64,000 nucleotides of DNA from Bubalus kerabau (GCF_029407905.1 NC_073628.1:61636501-61700500), one strand, 5' to 3'; numbered from the stretch's first letter, positions 1 through 11,598 are shown. Notes: a model not told the origin generated them from the sequence alone. Translations and numbers: made by a program.

Positions 1-255
1 TTTACCAAATTTCATCACTAAGTCATACTTCCACTCATTCTTATCTTTGGTACTTACACTAGTTCTTTCATATATGACATATTGAAACAAATGCCAGATG
101 TGTATTTATATGTTGTATATCCTCACATGTGACAAAAAATGTTTAAATGTATGAAAGAGGCAATCACTCTATGTTAGATTTAAAACTATGCAATTATGAA
201 GAAAAATTTAAGCATTTTCATATAAGAAAGGCAATGCACAAGAATGCATAAATAT
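1..255. other. Unassigned AT-rich sequence
   Basis: I see no coding frame, repeat family or RNA gene here. It ends where the BovB 3' end begins with its CAGTT repeats. Confidence 0.5.
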
Positions 256-878
256 CAGTTCAGTTCAGTCACTCAGCCGTGTCTGATTCTTTGTCACCCC
301 ATGGACTACAGCAAGCCAGACTTCCCTGTTCATCACCAACTCCAGCAGCTCACTGAAACTCATGTCCATCAAGTTGGTGATGCCCACCAACCATCTCATT
401 CTCTGTTGCCCATTTCTCCTGTCTTCAGTCTTTCACATCAGGTGGCCAAAGTATTGAAACTTCAGTTTCAACATCAGTCTTTCCAATTAATATTCAGGAC
501 TGATTTCCTTGTGGATGGACTGGTTGGATCTCCTAAGCAGTCCAAGGGATCTTCTCCAACACCACAGTTGAAAAGCATCTGTTCTTCAGCACTCAGCTTT
601 CTTTACGGTCCAACTCTCATATCCATACGTAACTAACGGAAAAACAATAGCTTTGACTATATGGGCCTTTGTTGACAAAGTAATGTCTCTACTTTCTAAT
701 ATGCTGTCTAGGTTGGTCATAGCTTTTCTTCCAAGGAGGAAGCACCTTTAAATTTTATGGCTGTAGCCACCATCTACAGTGATTTTGGAGCCCAAGAAAA
801 TAGTCTCTCACTGTTTCCATTGTTTCCCCATCTATTTGCCATGAAGTGATGGGACTGGATGTCATGATCTTAGTTTTT
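256..878 (-). mobile_element. BovB (RTE) LINE, 3' part, diverged
   Basis: The plus strand starts with the reverse complement of the BovB 3' terminus (CAGTTCAGTT repeats, then a GTCTGATTCTTTG-like block). It continues collinearly through the 3' UTR into the end of the reverse-transcriptase region, stopping near ATGATCTTAG. It is 5'-truncated and carries many substitutions plus a deletion near 430, so it is an older copy. No usable frame remains. Confidence 0.93.
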
Positions 879-1769
879 TAATAAGTGTATATTTAATTAT
901 ATATATGTATATATAATGTATAAATATATAACTCATAAATATAAGTTGATACTGCTTCAACCATTATTCAGAATTTCATGATCAAAAAGGAAGCTTAACA
1001 CTATTGTGTGTGTTTTCAGGATGCTATTTTTAAAAACAAAGAAAACCCCCCAAATTATATTATGTATTTATAAATACGGTTACTAGAATGTTAATATTCA
1101 CAGTCAACTATGAAATCACCAGTGGGTAATGAAATCATCAGTGGCTATGAGACAGACCTATTCTATTCATCTGCTTTTTTCCTAGACATACAGTCTAACC
1201 AGCTTACTGTGCAGTAAGGCATAGTCATGTGACTAAGTGCCCTCCATTGGTCAGCAAAGGTCAGAACCCCAGCCTCACCCAGATCTGTCCCATAACAACC
1301 TTCCATATATGCCCTTTCATGCTGTTTGCCAGCCTGCTGCTGAAAGACACAGTGACCCAGAAGCCAAGCAATTATTATGGCAGAGCTCATTGTTGAACAC
1401 TGAGGTATTGTAGTACCAATCAGGAGAGCTCTGGCTACCAGCAATAATAACAGCTTCAATTCTGTACAGAAACAAAATAAATGCCTCTCATATTTAGAAA
1501 CATTTACATTTTAAGGTTTTGTGCATGCATGTGTGTATGTGTGTGGCTGAGATATGTATGAGGGTAGTTACTACGATTTAATTTTATATGTAGAGTTAGA
1601 AGACATATGGAGAGAAGAAAAACTAAAGATTTCAAGAGATAAGACATGAGACTTTTTTCTGGCTGTCCTTTGCATATCTTATTTAATTTTTTTCCCCATT
1701 CTTTGGTTATACTGTCCATTATCACAACTGTTCAAATACGAGTAGATCTTTGACTCATCTCTATTTTGG
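879..1769. other. Mostly unassigned; AT-rich simple sequence at its start
   Basis: Positions 886-940 are TA-rich simple sequence. Positions 1505-1545 hold a short TG-rich tract. Apart from the possible old repeat at 1163-1460 I recognise nothing; reading frames are short. Confidence 0.4.
1163..1460 (-). repeat. Possible ancient mammalian interspersed repeat
   Basis: On the minus strand the block around GTCACATGACTATGCC resembles a motif I recall from old, widespread mammalian repeats. I cannot name the family. A 98-residue frame crosses it (minus strand, ending at 1163), but its composition gives no domain and I do not treat it as a gene. Confidence 0.25.
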
Positions 1770-2023
1770 AATAATTTTATTCATAAAATCTTAGACTCAT
1801 TTTGTCTAAGACTGAGGGTTACTTCAGGAATGCAAGTCTGGTTCAACAGTGAAAAATTAATTACTGTAAGTCAGTAAATTGATAAAGAAGATAAATTTTA
1901 TCTCAATAGATACAGGAACCATATTGGACAATATTCAATAACTTGCATTATAACCACTGACAAGAGGGAAGGGATAGAAGAAAAACTCCTTAACCGCATA
2001 AAGAATATCTATACAATGTTTAC

Positions 2024-2301
2024 TGCCGCTGCTGCTGCTAAGTTGCTCAGTTGCGTCCGACTCTGTGCGACCCCAGAGACGGCAGCCCACCAGGCTCCAC
2101 CATCCCTGGGATTCTCCAGGCAAGAACATTGGAGTGGGTTGCCATTTCCTTCTCCAATGCATGAAAGTGAAAGTGAAAGGGAAGTCGCTCAGTCGTGTCC
2201 GACTCTTAGCGACACCATAGACTGCAGCCCACCAGACTTCTCCATCCATGGGATTTTCCAGGCAAGATTACTGGAGTGGGGTGCCATTGCCTTCTCCTAA
2301 C
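2024..2301 (-). mobile_element. BOV-A2 SINE with target-site duplication
   Basis: A dimer of BovB-derived units in reverse orientation, starting with GCTGCTGCTGCTAAG and ending with GCCATTGCCTTCTCC. The 8-bp duplication ATGTTTAC flanks it at 2016-2023 and 2302-2309. It sits inside the older L1, so it is the younger event. Confidence 0.95.
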
Positions 2302-3139
2302 ATGTTTACAGATAATTTAATTAGTAGTGAAAGACATATGCTTTCTTCAAGGATCAGGGACAAAGTACAGGTATCCTGTTCCAGCACTCTTGTTAAACAG
2401 CATACTGAAACTCAAAACCAGCAAAATGTCACAAGAAAAAATTAAAGATACATATAGGATATAAAGGAAGAAGTAAAACTAAATATTTACAGTGAACATA
2501 ATTTTTTACATAGAAAATGCAATAATTTGGAATGCACATAATTCCAGGACTAATAAGTAAATCAGTAAGGTTGAAAAATATAACATCCACTCATGTCTAT
2601 ATACCAGCAATGGACATTTGTTATTTTAAGAAATATTATCACTTATTGTAGCACCAAAAATGAAGTAAACAGGTAAAAAAATCAATCAAAAATGCATAAG
2701 ATTTGTACACTGAAAACTACAAAACACTTATGAAAGAAATCAAAGAACTCTATTAAGAGAGTTGGGCTGTGTTCATACATTGAATGACTGTATACTAACA
2801 AGGTGTCAATTTTATTTAAATAAATCTATAGATTCAATGCAGTTCTAATAAAATATAGAAGAATTTTTTTTTGTAGGCCACAACAAGCTAATTCTAAAAT
2901 ATAGATGGAAAGACAAAGAAACAAGGCTAACCAAGAGAATTTATTCAAAAAGAAAAAAGGATACACACTGCCTGACTTAAGAGCTATGAAGCTGCAGGAA
3001 GATAGTAGGAATTATCAAGGAATAAATACATATGTCAGTGAAACAGAGTACAGCATCCAGAAACAGCCCACAGAAATATAATCAGCTGATTGTTGACAAA
3101 GGTATAAAGACAAATCAGTAGAATAAGAAGTGTCTTTCA

Positions 3140-3336
3140 ATGCATGAAGCAAGGCACTCAAAGCCAGTACCTGTGACAACCCAGAGGGATGGGATGGGGA
3201 GGGAGGTGGGAGGGGGTTTCAGGATGGGGGGACACATATGCACCTGTGGCTGATCCATGTCAATGTATGGAAAAAACCACCACAATATTGTAAAGTAATT
3301 AGCCTCCAATGAAAATAAATTAATTAAATTAAAAAA
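3140..3336 (+). mobile_element. L1 3' UTR tail inserted in older L1
   Basis: This has the G-rich L1 3' UTR signature (GGGATGGGGAGGGAGGTGGG), the CACCTGTGGCTGATCCATG block and an A-rich tail near 3318-3336. It is a severely 5'-truncated copy: L1 ORF2 sequence resumes on both sides. I could not find a clean target-site duplication. Confidence 0.85.
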
Positions 3337-3425
3337 TTAGTGCTATAAGATGAAATGTCTACATGATTAAAAAATGAACTTTGAACCTATTCAAAAATTA
3401 AATTTGGAACACAAATTTAACTATA

Positions 3426-3445
3426 AACCTAACTATAGTTAGGTT
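3426..3445. repeat. 20-bp perfect palindrome
   Basis: AACCTAACTATAGTTAGGTT reads the same on both strands. Part of one arm (AAACCTAACTATAAAC) recurs at about 3449-3464. It lies within the degenerate L1, so it probably arose by local mutation or template switching. Confidence 0.9.
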
Positions 3446-3959
3446 CACAAACCTAACTATAAACAAATTTATAAAATTTCTGAAGAAAAATCTTTGCAAC
3501 TCTGGGATAGGTAAAAAGGTCTTGAGTATATGAATTAAACCACCATCTATGGAAGAAAAAAACAATAAATTTGGCTTTATCAGAAAGAAAAATTTGGCTC
3601 TGTAAAGTGTACCATTAAAAATAAACATCAGACTGGGATAAATATTTTGTAATAGACGTATTTGAGAAAAGACTTGTAAAACGTATCCAGAATACTTAAA
3701 TAATTCTCAAAACTCAACAATAAGAAAGCAAACAACCTAATAAAAAAGTGTGCAAAGCATTTGGATTGAAACTCCATCAAAGAAGATTTATGAACAGTAA
3801 ATAAAGACCTGAAAAGGTACTCAACTTCCATGTCATTAGTCATCAGAGAAATGCAAGTTAACTCAGGGTTATACCACTACATAAGTGTTACAATGGCTAA
3901 AAAATAACAAAGCAATACCACATTTGCAAAAACACACAGCCGAAGACCCCTCAGAGTGA

Positions 3960-4653
3960 AATTTACTGCACATTAATAAAGAAATGAATTATACAAACTT
4001 CCAATCAGCACTGGTCATGTCCCAACAATGCACATTACCTTTCTCTACAGCTTTGCATGTTGGGAGAATTCTCTTCTGCAGAGATGAAAGTTGCCTCCCT
4101 GAAATGTTGTCCACTGATCCATTTCTGTTTAAAGTAGCCATAAAAATGACATTCAATCTCAGGTAACGTGTCAGCCAGTGCTCAACTCTGAGACAGCTGC
4201 ATGTGTATTATTGCAACTTAACCTGCAAGACTCTATTTTGACTCTTCTGTGTGAGCTAGATGTGTTTCTTTGGTTGCTTTTGTGATTGTGATCACACAGA
4301 GAATCCTGCCCCTCTGCCTGACTGTAAAAGTAAAGTGCCTTTGTTCAGAAACCCATCCACCTGTAGATGGCAGGAAGGAAGAAATTAACACAGTCCCCAG
4401 CCAGAGGCTTGCCATTCTTGGAGATACTTGCGAGATTAAAGATCTTTTTACTTTGTTTCACCTCCCTCATCTTTGATCCACGAAAGAACCTGGCATCCAG
4501 ACTCCAACAAGATGGTTATTTGCAGACATTAGTTTACCATCTTCACTACCAGCTGGCTTTCTGAATAAAGTCCTATTCCTTGCTTCAACACTTCCTCCCT
4601 CAGATTCACTGGGCTCTCATGTGGCAAGCAGAGCCAGCTTGGACTGAGTAACA
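3960..4653 (+). mobile_element. Solo retroviral LTR (ERV1-like), 5' edge uncertain
   Basis: The 3' part has LTR architecture: CTCATCTTTGATCCACGAAAG, CACTACCAGCTGGCTTTC, the polyadenylation signal AATAAA at about 4563-4568, then a short R/U5 ending in ...CTTGGACTGAGTAACA at 4653. It resembles bovine class I LTRs (BTLTR1-like) from memory. No primer-binding site or gag follows, so I read it as a solo LTR. The left boundary may lie anywhere from 3950 to 4050. Confidence 0.75.
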
Positions 4654-4747
4654 CTTTGTGTGTGTTTTGGGATTATTTCGTACCTCAGCACAATATAGGG
4701 ATTTTATACTTGCTGCATTATATGCTTTTATGTTCGTTTGAAAATGT

Positions 4748-5009
4748 CTGCTGCTAAGTTGCTTCAGTCATGTCCGACTCTGTGCGACCACATAGACGGC
4801 AGTGCACCAGGCTCCCCCGTCCCTGGGATTCTCCAGGCAAGAACACTGGAGTGGGTTGCCATTTCCTTCTCCAATGCATGCAAGGGAAAAGTGAAAGTGA
4901 AGTTGCTCAGTCGTGTCCGACTCTTAGCGACCCCATGGACTGCAGCCCACCAGGCTCCTTCATCGATGGGATTTTCCAGGCAAGAGTACTGGAGTGGGGT
5001 GCCATTGCT
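4748..5009 (-). mobile_element. BOV-A2 SINE
   Basis: A two-unit BOV-A2 in reverse orientation, from CTGCTGCTAAG to GGGGTGCCATTGC. The linker with GAAAGTGAA separates the two units. No convincing target-site duplication is visible. Confidence 0.93.
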
Positions 5010-5860
5010 AGAAATCATTATTCAAATAAACATTTGGTCTGGATATAAAGGTAATTAAAAAAGAAGACTTGGCAGGGTTATTTCGTCTTCATCCTCTTTT
5101 TTGTCTCATTGCTCATAAACTCAAACCATCAAAAAGACACATAGGTACCCAAATTGCACTCCTTTGGGCAAATTTAATTCCATCCACATTCTAGATATGG
5201 TCTCAAGCAGCTAAGAACTCTCCTGCAGTATCCCAAAAATCAACAGCAACATTTTAATTAAAAATAATAACTAATTAATCCCTAAGTAATTTTGGACACT
5301 TAACTTGTATGATAAAAACCAAATGAACTCACTAAGCCATTTCCGAGAGGCAAGAGGTTGCTGACAATATATCCATCAGGCTAATTAAAAAAAAACAAAT
5401 ATTCAAACAGAAAAGTTGGCTCAATTGATTGATTGCTTGGAGAGTAATAACATCCTTAGCCTATGACATTCAGGTTTCAATGAGAACCTATTATTAGACA
5501 CAAATTTGTACAAGTAATATATGCAAGAGAGAAAATATAAACTACTAGTTTATTTCAAAATCACTGCAGGTATTCATTTTTTAAAAGGGGATTATTTTAA
5601 TTAATAAAATAAAATATACATGATAAACATCTGTGAAAGAAAATATGTAAACTAATTTGACATATAACTTTACTAACCTAAGGAGTTAGATATAGTTTTT
5701 ATTTTCATTCACTCAGGAAACACCTAATTTCCAGGAACTATAAAGGATTACAAAAATAAATAAGATACAACATCTGCTCTTATGGAAAGGAACTGTGCGT
5801 ATTCTATATAGGAAGGATGGTAGGCTTGACTAAACATAGATGATTTACCCTACTGTTATT
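5010..5860. other. Unassigned AT-rich sequence
   Basis: No repeat family, gene or RNA is recognised. Stop codons are frequent in all frames. Confidence 0.45.
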
Positions 5861-6449
5861 CAGTTCAGTTCAATTCAGTCGCTCAGTCGTGTCTGACTCT
5901 TTGCGACCCCATGAATCGCAGCACGTCAGGCCTCCCTGTCCATCACCAACTCCCAGAGTCTACCCAAACTCATGTTCATCGAGTCGGTGGTACCATCCAG
6001 CCATCTCATCCTCTGTCGTTCCCTTCTCCTCCTGCCCCCAATCCTCCCAGCATCAGTGTCTTTTCCAATGAGTCAACTCTTCGAATGAGGTGGCCAAAGT
6101 ACTGGAGTTTCAGCTTTAGCATCATTCCTTCCAAAGAACACCCAGGGCTGATCTCCTTTAGAATGGACTGGTTGGATCTCCTTGCGGTCCAAGGGACTCT
6201 CAAGAGTCTTATCCAACACCACAGTTCAAAAGCATCAATTCTTTGGTGCTCAGCTTTCTTCACAGTCCAACTCTCATATCCATACATGACCACTGGAAAA
6301 ACCATAGCCTTGACTAGATGGACCTTTGTTGGCAAAATAATGTCTCTGCTTTTCAATATGCTAGCTAGGTTGGTCATAACTTTTCTTCCAAGGAGTAAGC
6401 GTCTTTTAATTTCATGGCTGCAATCACCATCTGCAGTGATTTTGGATTA
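5861..6449 (-). mobile_element. BovB LINE, 3' end
   Basis: The copy begins with the reverse-complemented BovB terminus (CAGTTCAGTT) and runs to ATTTTGGAT, covering the 3' UTR and the C-terminal end of the polyprotein. A minus-strand frame of 123 residues (6006-6377) is the relic of that C-terminal region. It is younger-looking than the copy at 256. Confidence 0.95.
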
Positions 6450-7956
6450 CTGACAAACAATTTGGTATCACTTGTATGGCTGAAACCTAATAATATACTT
6501 GTCAGAGTAAAATTAATGAGTCAAAGTGTTATATAAATATTTTAAGCATTTTGATGCATAATGTCACAATATCTTCTATAATAACTTTATAATTTCACAT
6601 TACCACTTATAAAATCATATCCCCCATACACTCACTAAAACTCACTGACATGATGCATTATAATTAAAAAACAAACAAAAAAAAATCGAACAGAGCCCAT
6701 TAATGTGCTTATATTTGATTGCTGAAGTTAAACCCTCAACTTCTTGACACCTTAAAAGCTATAATTCTAACCACGCATTTAACCTTCAGTGTTATCTAAG
6801 GGAATTTTACGAGAATACCTATGGCTTGTCACATCACTAACATTCTGATTCAGTAGTCCTTATGTAGGCTACCTGTGCGTCTCTATTTCAGAAAAGGATC
6901 TGGGCTCATTTAAAGATGGGTCTTCATTTACTGTAACTACCTCCTGAGTTCTGCTCTTATGTTTACAGGCAAAACCTCTGCATGAGTACAAGAGGCTGAA
7001 CTGTCAAGGACTCACATGTATCACAAGTCCTACTGAAGGCCAAGCTTGACTGATGATTAATGAAATATGAAAACAAGAAACCATCACCACTGGTTGCTGA
7101 GGGAACTTGAGAAATCATTGTGTGCCCTCAACGTTGGGTTTCGTTATCTGGAAACATGTATACACAAAGCACACAAGCCAGGACATTATTTTGATGCCGA
7201 CAAAGCAAACACAGTCATTGTCACCTTCCTAGTCTCTCTCCATGAAGCCTGGAGAAGTTTCCTAGGCCAGCATTAATATCTGGGGTCCCTGATTAGATTC
7301 AGTTACCTGAGAAATTCCTTCTTTGGGGTTTTACTGTCTCCAGTAACTTCATGAATTTTTAGAACATAATTAATTAAAATGTTGATGTTAAAAAACACCA
7401 GTGGATTTCTGCAAACTGAAATAGACACTAGCCATTTTTTGGTGACCAATCTTTAAATAGCAATTTATATTAAATGATTTGATTGACCAAAAGTGATAAA
7501 CTAGTTAATAATAATATTTTCCCCAAGAAATTATACTTTTCTGTGGATGAGTTGAATTTCTTAAAAATCTCAATGATAAAGTTGGAGTTCTGTTCAGAGA
7601 GCAGAAAATGAGTGAAAAAGAAAGAAGGAATGACGATACTGCATGCTAACTTGCTATTACTTGTGCTTTGCTTTCAGACAGATTGTGAAAGCTAGAGCCT
7701 GTGCCTTCCTCTCACTAATTCAGAATCCAAACTCATCTAAAGGTGATAGATCCTATTTTTTAAGACAGAGGACAGCTCCTCAAACATGAATGGTGACAGA
7801 ATATCTCAGGTTACCTGGACTTTTGCTTTGATGTATTTCCTGTGACAGTTCCTCTTCCCAGACCTAATGTTGGTCCCACAGTGAGTGCCTGCCGTGACTG
7901 TTGGTGAATTGACTGGTTAGAGGAAACCTTCCCCCTACTGAAACTGAGGAGAATGC
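6450..7956. other. Unassigned, low-repeat stretch
   Basis: I recognise no transposable element in these 1.5 kb. A plus-strand frame of 69 codons (7067-7276) starts with ATG and has a varied composition, but no domain, splice context or upstream frame supports a gene. Positions 6668-6688 are A-rich. Confidence 0.4.
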
Positions 7957-8556
7957 TGTGAGGCTCCCAAGCACAGAAGCCTTTTTGTCCCCAGTTTCTT
8001 GTGTGTAGGGAATAGTCTCCAGCCTCAGCAACCTTCCCTGAGTTCCAAAGTGCAGGTTCAAATAGCTGCTAGTCAGGTAAGGGAGGGAACACAGAGACAA
8101 AGAGCACCCAGGAAACAAGAGAGCCATCTTGGGACAGGGCTAGTTTCTCCTCAAGGGATACACATAACATCTTTGTGCTGTTTTGCAGTACTAAAACCCC
8201 AACAAATGAAAGATTTTAACTACTTGAGGAAGCAGTCTTCATATTAGAGATAAGGTCACAGTTTGATAACCTGGAGAACCACAGAAACTCATCGGAAGAC
8301 CAGATGAGGCCAGACCTTGCACACTCTGATTCCTATAAGGAACTCCACCCTTGAACCATTGCTATGAAACTGCTCACCAAATCCCTCTGGGTTGAGACAC
8401 ACAGTTTTGAGGACCTTAACCCACTGTGCCCTCCTTTGCCTGGCAAAGAAATACAGCTTTTTTTTTTTTTTTTTTTTTTTTACTTCACCTATCTTCTGCC
8501 TCTGAGATTTGATTAGGCACTGGTGCACAGATGCTAAGATTCACCATCACAAACAC
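7957..8556 (+). mobile_element. Solo retroviral LTR, family shared with 62840-63445
   Basis: It starts TGTGAGGCTCC and contains CCTTCCCTGAGTTCCAAAG, CTCAAGGGATACA, CTTTGCCTGGCAAAG and a degenerate polyadenylation signal (AATACA at about 8450), then CTCTGAGATTTGATTAGGCAC, typical of LTR R/U5. The same series of blocks occurs in reverse at 62840-63445. A 24-T run at 8458-8481 has expanded just after the signal. The 3' edge is approximate, and I do not assign a retroviral class. Confidence 0.7.
8458..8481. repeat. Poly(T) tract, 24 bp
   Basis: Uninterrupted T run inside the LTR. It does not look like a retroposon tail because LTR sequence continues on both sides. Confidence 0.95.
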
Positions 8557-9202
8557 TAAAGCAAACAATCCAGAGAGTATCTGTGTTGAGAAATCTCAAG
8601 TCAAGGGCAGTGCATGTTTTAGATTCTGCCTCTCCCTGCCCTGACGTTTCTAGGGCACTTGTTCCATGGTGGCTTGTATGATCTCTGTTTCTGTGCACTA
8701 AAGTCAAGGCCTCTGTCTTCATAAAGTAACCACATTTCCAAGTAAGTTCAGACTGGTCTTCTGTTAGCTCTATATCTAAATTTAGCAGCTCTCACCGCTG
8801 GTGGATTTCTGCTGGCACTTTCACAAAGACAGGAGAGTTCCTTTCACTGTTTTTCTCCGAGCTGTGCGGCCACCAAGGATATCCTGTCACCTTCCACTTA
8901 TTCAGCACTTGAGGTACAGCAGTACTTGTGCCTGCAGCAAAGCACTATTCTATTCACGAAAGCACTCTCTCCTGCCTCAGGTCAATTTGCTTTTACTCAA
9001 CTACCATGGTGAGATGTGGGAGATCTTAATGAGGGTTTTGAATAGTTTCTTCAGGTTGTAAAAATTTATTCTAGGAAGCAATGTATGAACCAGAGGATTT
9101 ATTAAAGTTTTAACTTTTGCTTAAGTTATTTCCCCATCTAAGAGCAAGAGATGATTCACCATTTCCTTTTCTTGATAATAAGACTTCATTTTGTTTCAAT
9201 TT
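8557..9202. other. Unassigned sequence
   Basis: No repeat or gene recognised. An 86-codon plus-strand frame (8801-9061) has no recognisable domain. The left part may still belong to the retroviral LTR or its flank. Confidence 0.35.
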
Positions 9203-9940
9203 GGGGCTGCGACGGACCACGTGGAAGAAGCGTGCTGGCTGCAAGCACCTCACAGAAGCATGGTCGAGAGGAGCTACCCCACGCCCGAGGCCAGGGGCGG
9301 CAGCCCAGAGGAGCGGCTGCTGCCATGGAACAGGAGGGCCCAGAGGAACCACTCCATGTTCAAGGTCAGGAGGGGCGGCGGTGAGGATATATCCCTCGTC
9401 CAAGGTAAGGAGCAGAGGCTGCACTTTGCTGGAGCAGCCATGACGAGATACCCCATGTCCAAGGTAAGAGAAACCCAAGTAAGATAGTAAGTGTTGGGAG
9501 AGGAGATCAGAGGCCAGACACACTGAAACCATACTCACAGAAAACTAGCCAATCTAATCACACAGACCACAGCCTGGTCTAACACAATGAAACTAAGCCA
9601 TACCCTGTGGGGCCATCCAAGACGGGCAGGTCATAGTGGGGAGGTCTGACAGAATGCGGTCCACTGGAGAAGGGAATGGCAAACCATTTCAGTATTCTTG
9701 CCTTGAGAACTCCATGAACAGTATGAAAAGGCAAAATGATAGGATACTGAAAGAGGAACTCCCCAGGTCGGTAGGTGCCCAATATGCTACTGGAGATCAG
9801 TGGAGAAATAACTCCAGAAAGAATGAAGGGATAGAGCCAAAGCAAAAACAACAGCCAGTTATGGATGGGACTGGTGATAGAAGCAAGGTCTGATGCTGTA
9901 AAGAGCAATATTGCACAGGAACCTGGAATGTTAGGTCCAT

Positions 9941-10872
9941 GAATCAAGGAAAATTGGAAGTGGTCAAACAGGAGACGGTGAGAGTGAACATTGATATTCT
10001 AGGAATCAGCAAACTAAAATGGACTGGAATGGGTGAATTTAACTCAGATGACCATTATATCTACTACTGCAACCAGGAATCCCTTAAAAGAAATGGACTG
10101 GCCTAGGTTTGGCTGAAGATTCCTATCTAAATGCAAGAAAACAGAGCATGATGGTCTTTAAATTTTTAAAAATCCAAGACTCCTTTCTTTAAAGTAAGCT
10201 GATGCCAGGGACAGCTTCAAGAAAATTAGAGATACCAAGGGAACATTTCATGCAAAGATGGGCTCGATAAAGGACAGAAATGGTATGGACCTAACAGAAG
10301 CAGAAGATGTTAAGAAGAGGTAGCAAGAATACACAGAAGAACTGTACAAAAAAAGAACTTCACGACCCAGATAATCATGATGGTGTGATCACTTACCTAG
10401 AGCCAGACATCCTGGAATGTGAAGTCAAGTGGGCCTTAGAAAGCATGGTGATGGAATTCCAGTTGAGCTCTTTCAAATCCTGAAAGATGATGCTGTGAAA
10501 GTGCTGCACACAATATGCCAGCAAATTTGGAAAACTCAGTAGTGGCCACAGGACTGGAAAAGGTCCCTTTTCATTCTAATCCCAAAGAAAGGCAATGCCA
10601 AAGAATGCTCAAACTACCACACAATTGCACTCATCTCACATGCTAGTAAAGTAATGCTCACAATTCTCCAAGCCAGGCTTCAGCAATATGTGAACCGTGA
10701 ACGTCCTGATGTTCAAGCTGGTTTTAGAAAAGGCAGAGGAACCAGAGATCAAATTGCCAACATCTGCTGGATCATGGAAAAAGCAAGAGAGTTCCAGAAA
10801 AACATCTATTTCTGCTTTATTGACTATGCCAAAGCCTTTGACTTTGTGGATCACAATAAACTGAGTGGCTGA
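9941..10872 (+). pseudogene. BovB polyprotein relic (endonuclease start, RT N-terminus)
   Basis: Recognisable pieces of the single BovB polyprotein: the endonuclease N-terminal block at about 9941-10107 (NQGKLEVVKQ-like, then ISKLKWTGMG), the connector before the reverse transcriptase at 10211-10440, and the first reverse-transcriptase motifs, with FIDYAKAFDFVDH near 10818-10855. The endonuclease catalytic core and the YADD motif are deleted. Frames are broken between pieces. It cannot make a working protein. Confidence 0.85.
10108..10210 (+). other. Non-BovB filler at BovB deletion junction
   Basis: Between the endonuclease start and the connector about 100 bp match neither the BovB I know nor any other family I recognise. 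The filler occupies the place of roughly 1 kb of missing element. Confidence 0.55.
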
Positions 10873-11183
10873 ACTGAACTGAACTAGGGAAAGTAAATTT
10901 GACCATGTGCAACAATTCTAACTTGGTCACTAAGTGATCCCATGTTCAGGACTCACTCGTGTTCCATTTCTGACATCTACTAAATGTACAACTTTGAGCA
11001 ATTTTTGTTTTGTTTTTAGTGTAACTGAGCCTCAATTTCTTTATCTGTAAAAGGGTCATAATTTTAATACAACTCTGATAGAGTTGCCAAAATGACAACA
11101 TAAGATACTCAGCGTGATTATTGGAAATATACATATCAACTTATATATACAGTAGAGTTTATATCACTCTAGATGTATTTGAG

Positions 11184-11252
11184 ATATATATATATATATA
11201 TATTTGAATATATATATTGGAATATATATATTTGAATATATATATTTGAAAC
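11184..11252. repeat. (TA)n and TTGAATATATATA tandem repeat
   Basis: A (TA)n core is followed by about three copies of a 13-16 bp unit ending TTGAATATATATA or TTGGAATATATATA. Confidence 0.9.
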
Positions 11253-11598
11253 TGGGGACCCAAAAGAGTGATCAGAATTTGTAAAAATAAATTTGTAAAA
11301 ATAAATAGCATTATCCAAATCTCAGATTATGAAATAGAATGGGAACTGATTTTAGATTTTAGGACTAAAAGAGTAAAAAATCCAGTTTCATAAATAAGGA
11401 GTAGTAAACTTGGCTTGATTAGCTCAAGTTACTTAGGGTCAAAATCAATGTTCATTTAAGTAGAAGTAACTAAGTTTTCTAATAGAATATTTGTCATAAA
11501 GCCATTGTCTTTGTTAAATTGTCTCACATGCTCTTTTCAGCACCTAAACATCCTCCATAAATTTATTGCTCCTTTTTCTCCACATTGTGCTTCCTTAT

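Larger units (their letters stand above)
1770..3935 (+). mobile_element. Old L1 LINE, ORF2 region, interrupted twice
   Basis: Collinear, degenerate L1 ORF2 sequence runs in order: the AGGAATGCAAG..GGTTCAA block near 1825, the AGGAAGAAGTAAAACTA block near 2468, the TCTATAGATTCAATGC block near 2826, and the C-terminal part near 3560-3900. A BOV-A2 SINE (2024-2301) and a younger L1 tail (3140-3336) split it. Stops and indels fill all frames. Order and identity are well supported; exact ends are approximate. Confidence 0.85.
9203..10886 (+). mobile_element. BovB LINE retaining its 5' end, internally deleted
   Basis: The element opens with the BovB 5' UTR (GGGGCTGCGACGGACCACG at 9203) and its repeated CCCCACG/CAAGGT(A)AGG units. 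It continues through the leader (CAGTATGAAAAGGCAAAATG, 9719-9738) into the start of the endonuclease frame (about 9940-10107). A jump follows to the connector and N-terminal reverse-transcriptase region (about 10211-10865), then a second jump straight to the GAACTGAACTGAAC terminus at 10886. Most BovB copies are 5'-truncated, so the preserved 5' end is notable. Confidence 0.93.

Noticed and set aside
3960..4653. Internal coding sequence next to the LTR
   Set aside because: No primer-binding site, gag or pol follows 4653, and the frames at 4233-4564 overlap U3/R sequence only.
9110..9538. 142-codon minus-strand frame with G+C-rich sequence, possible CpG island gene
   Set aside because: It lies over the BovB 5' UTR, which is naturally G+C-rich and repetitive.
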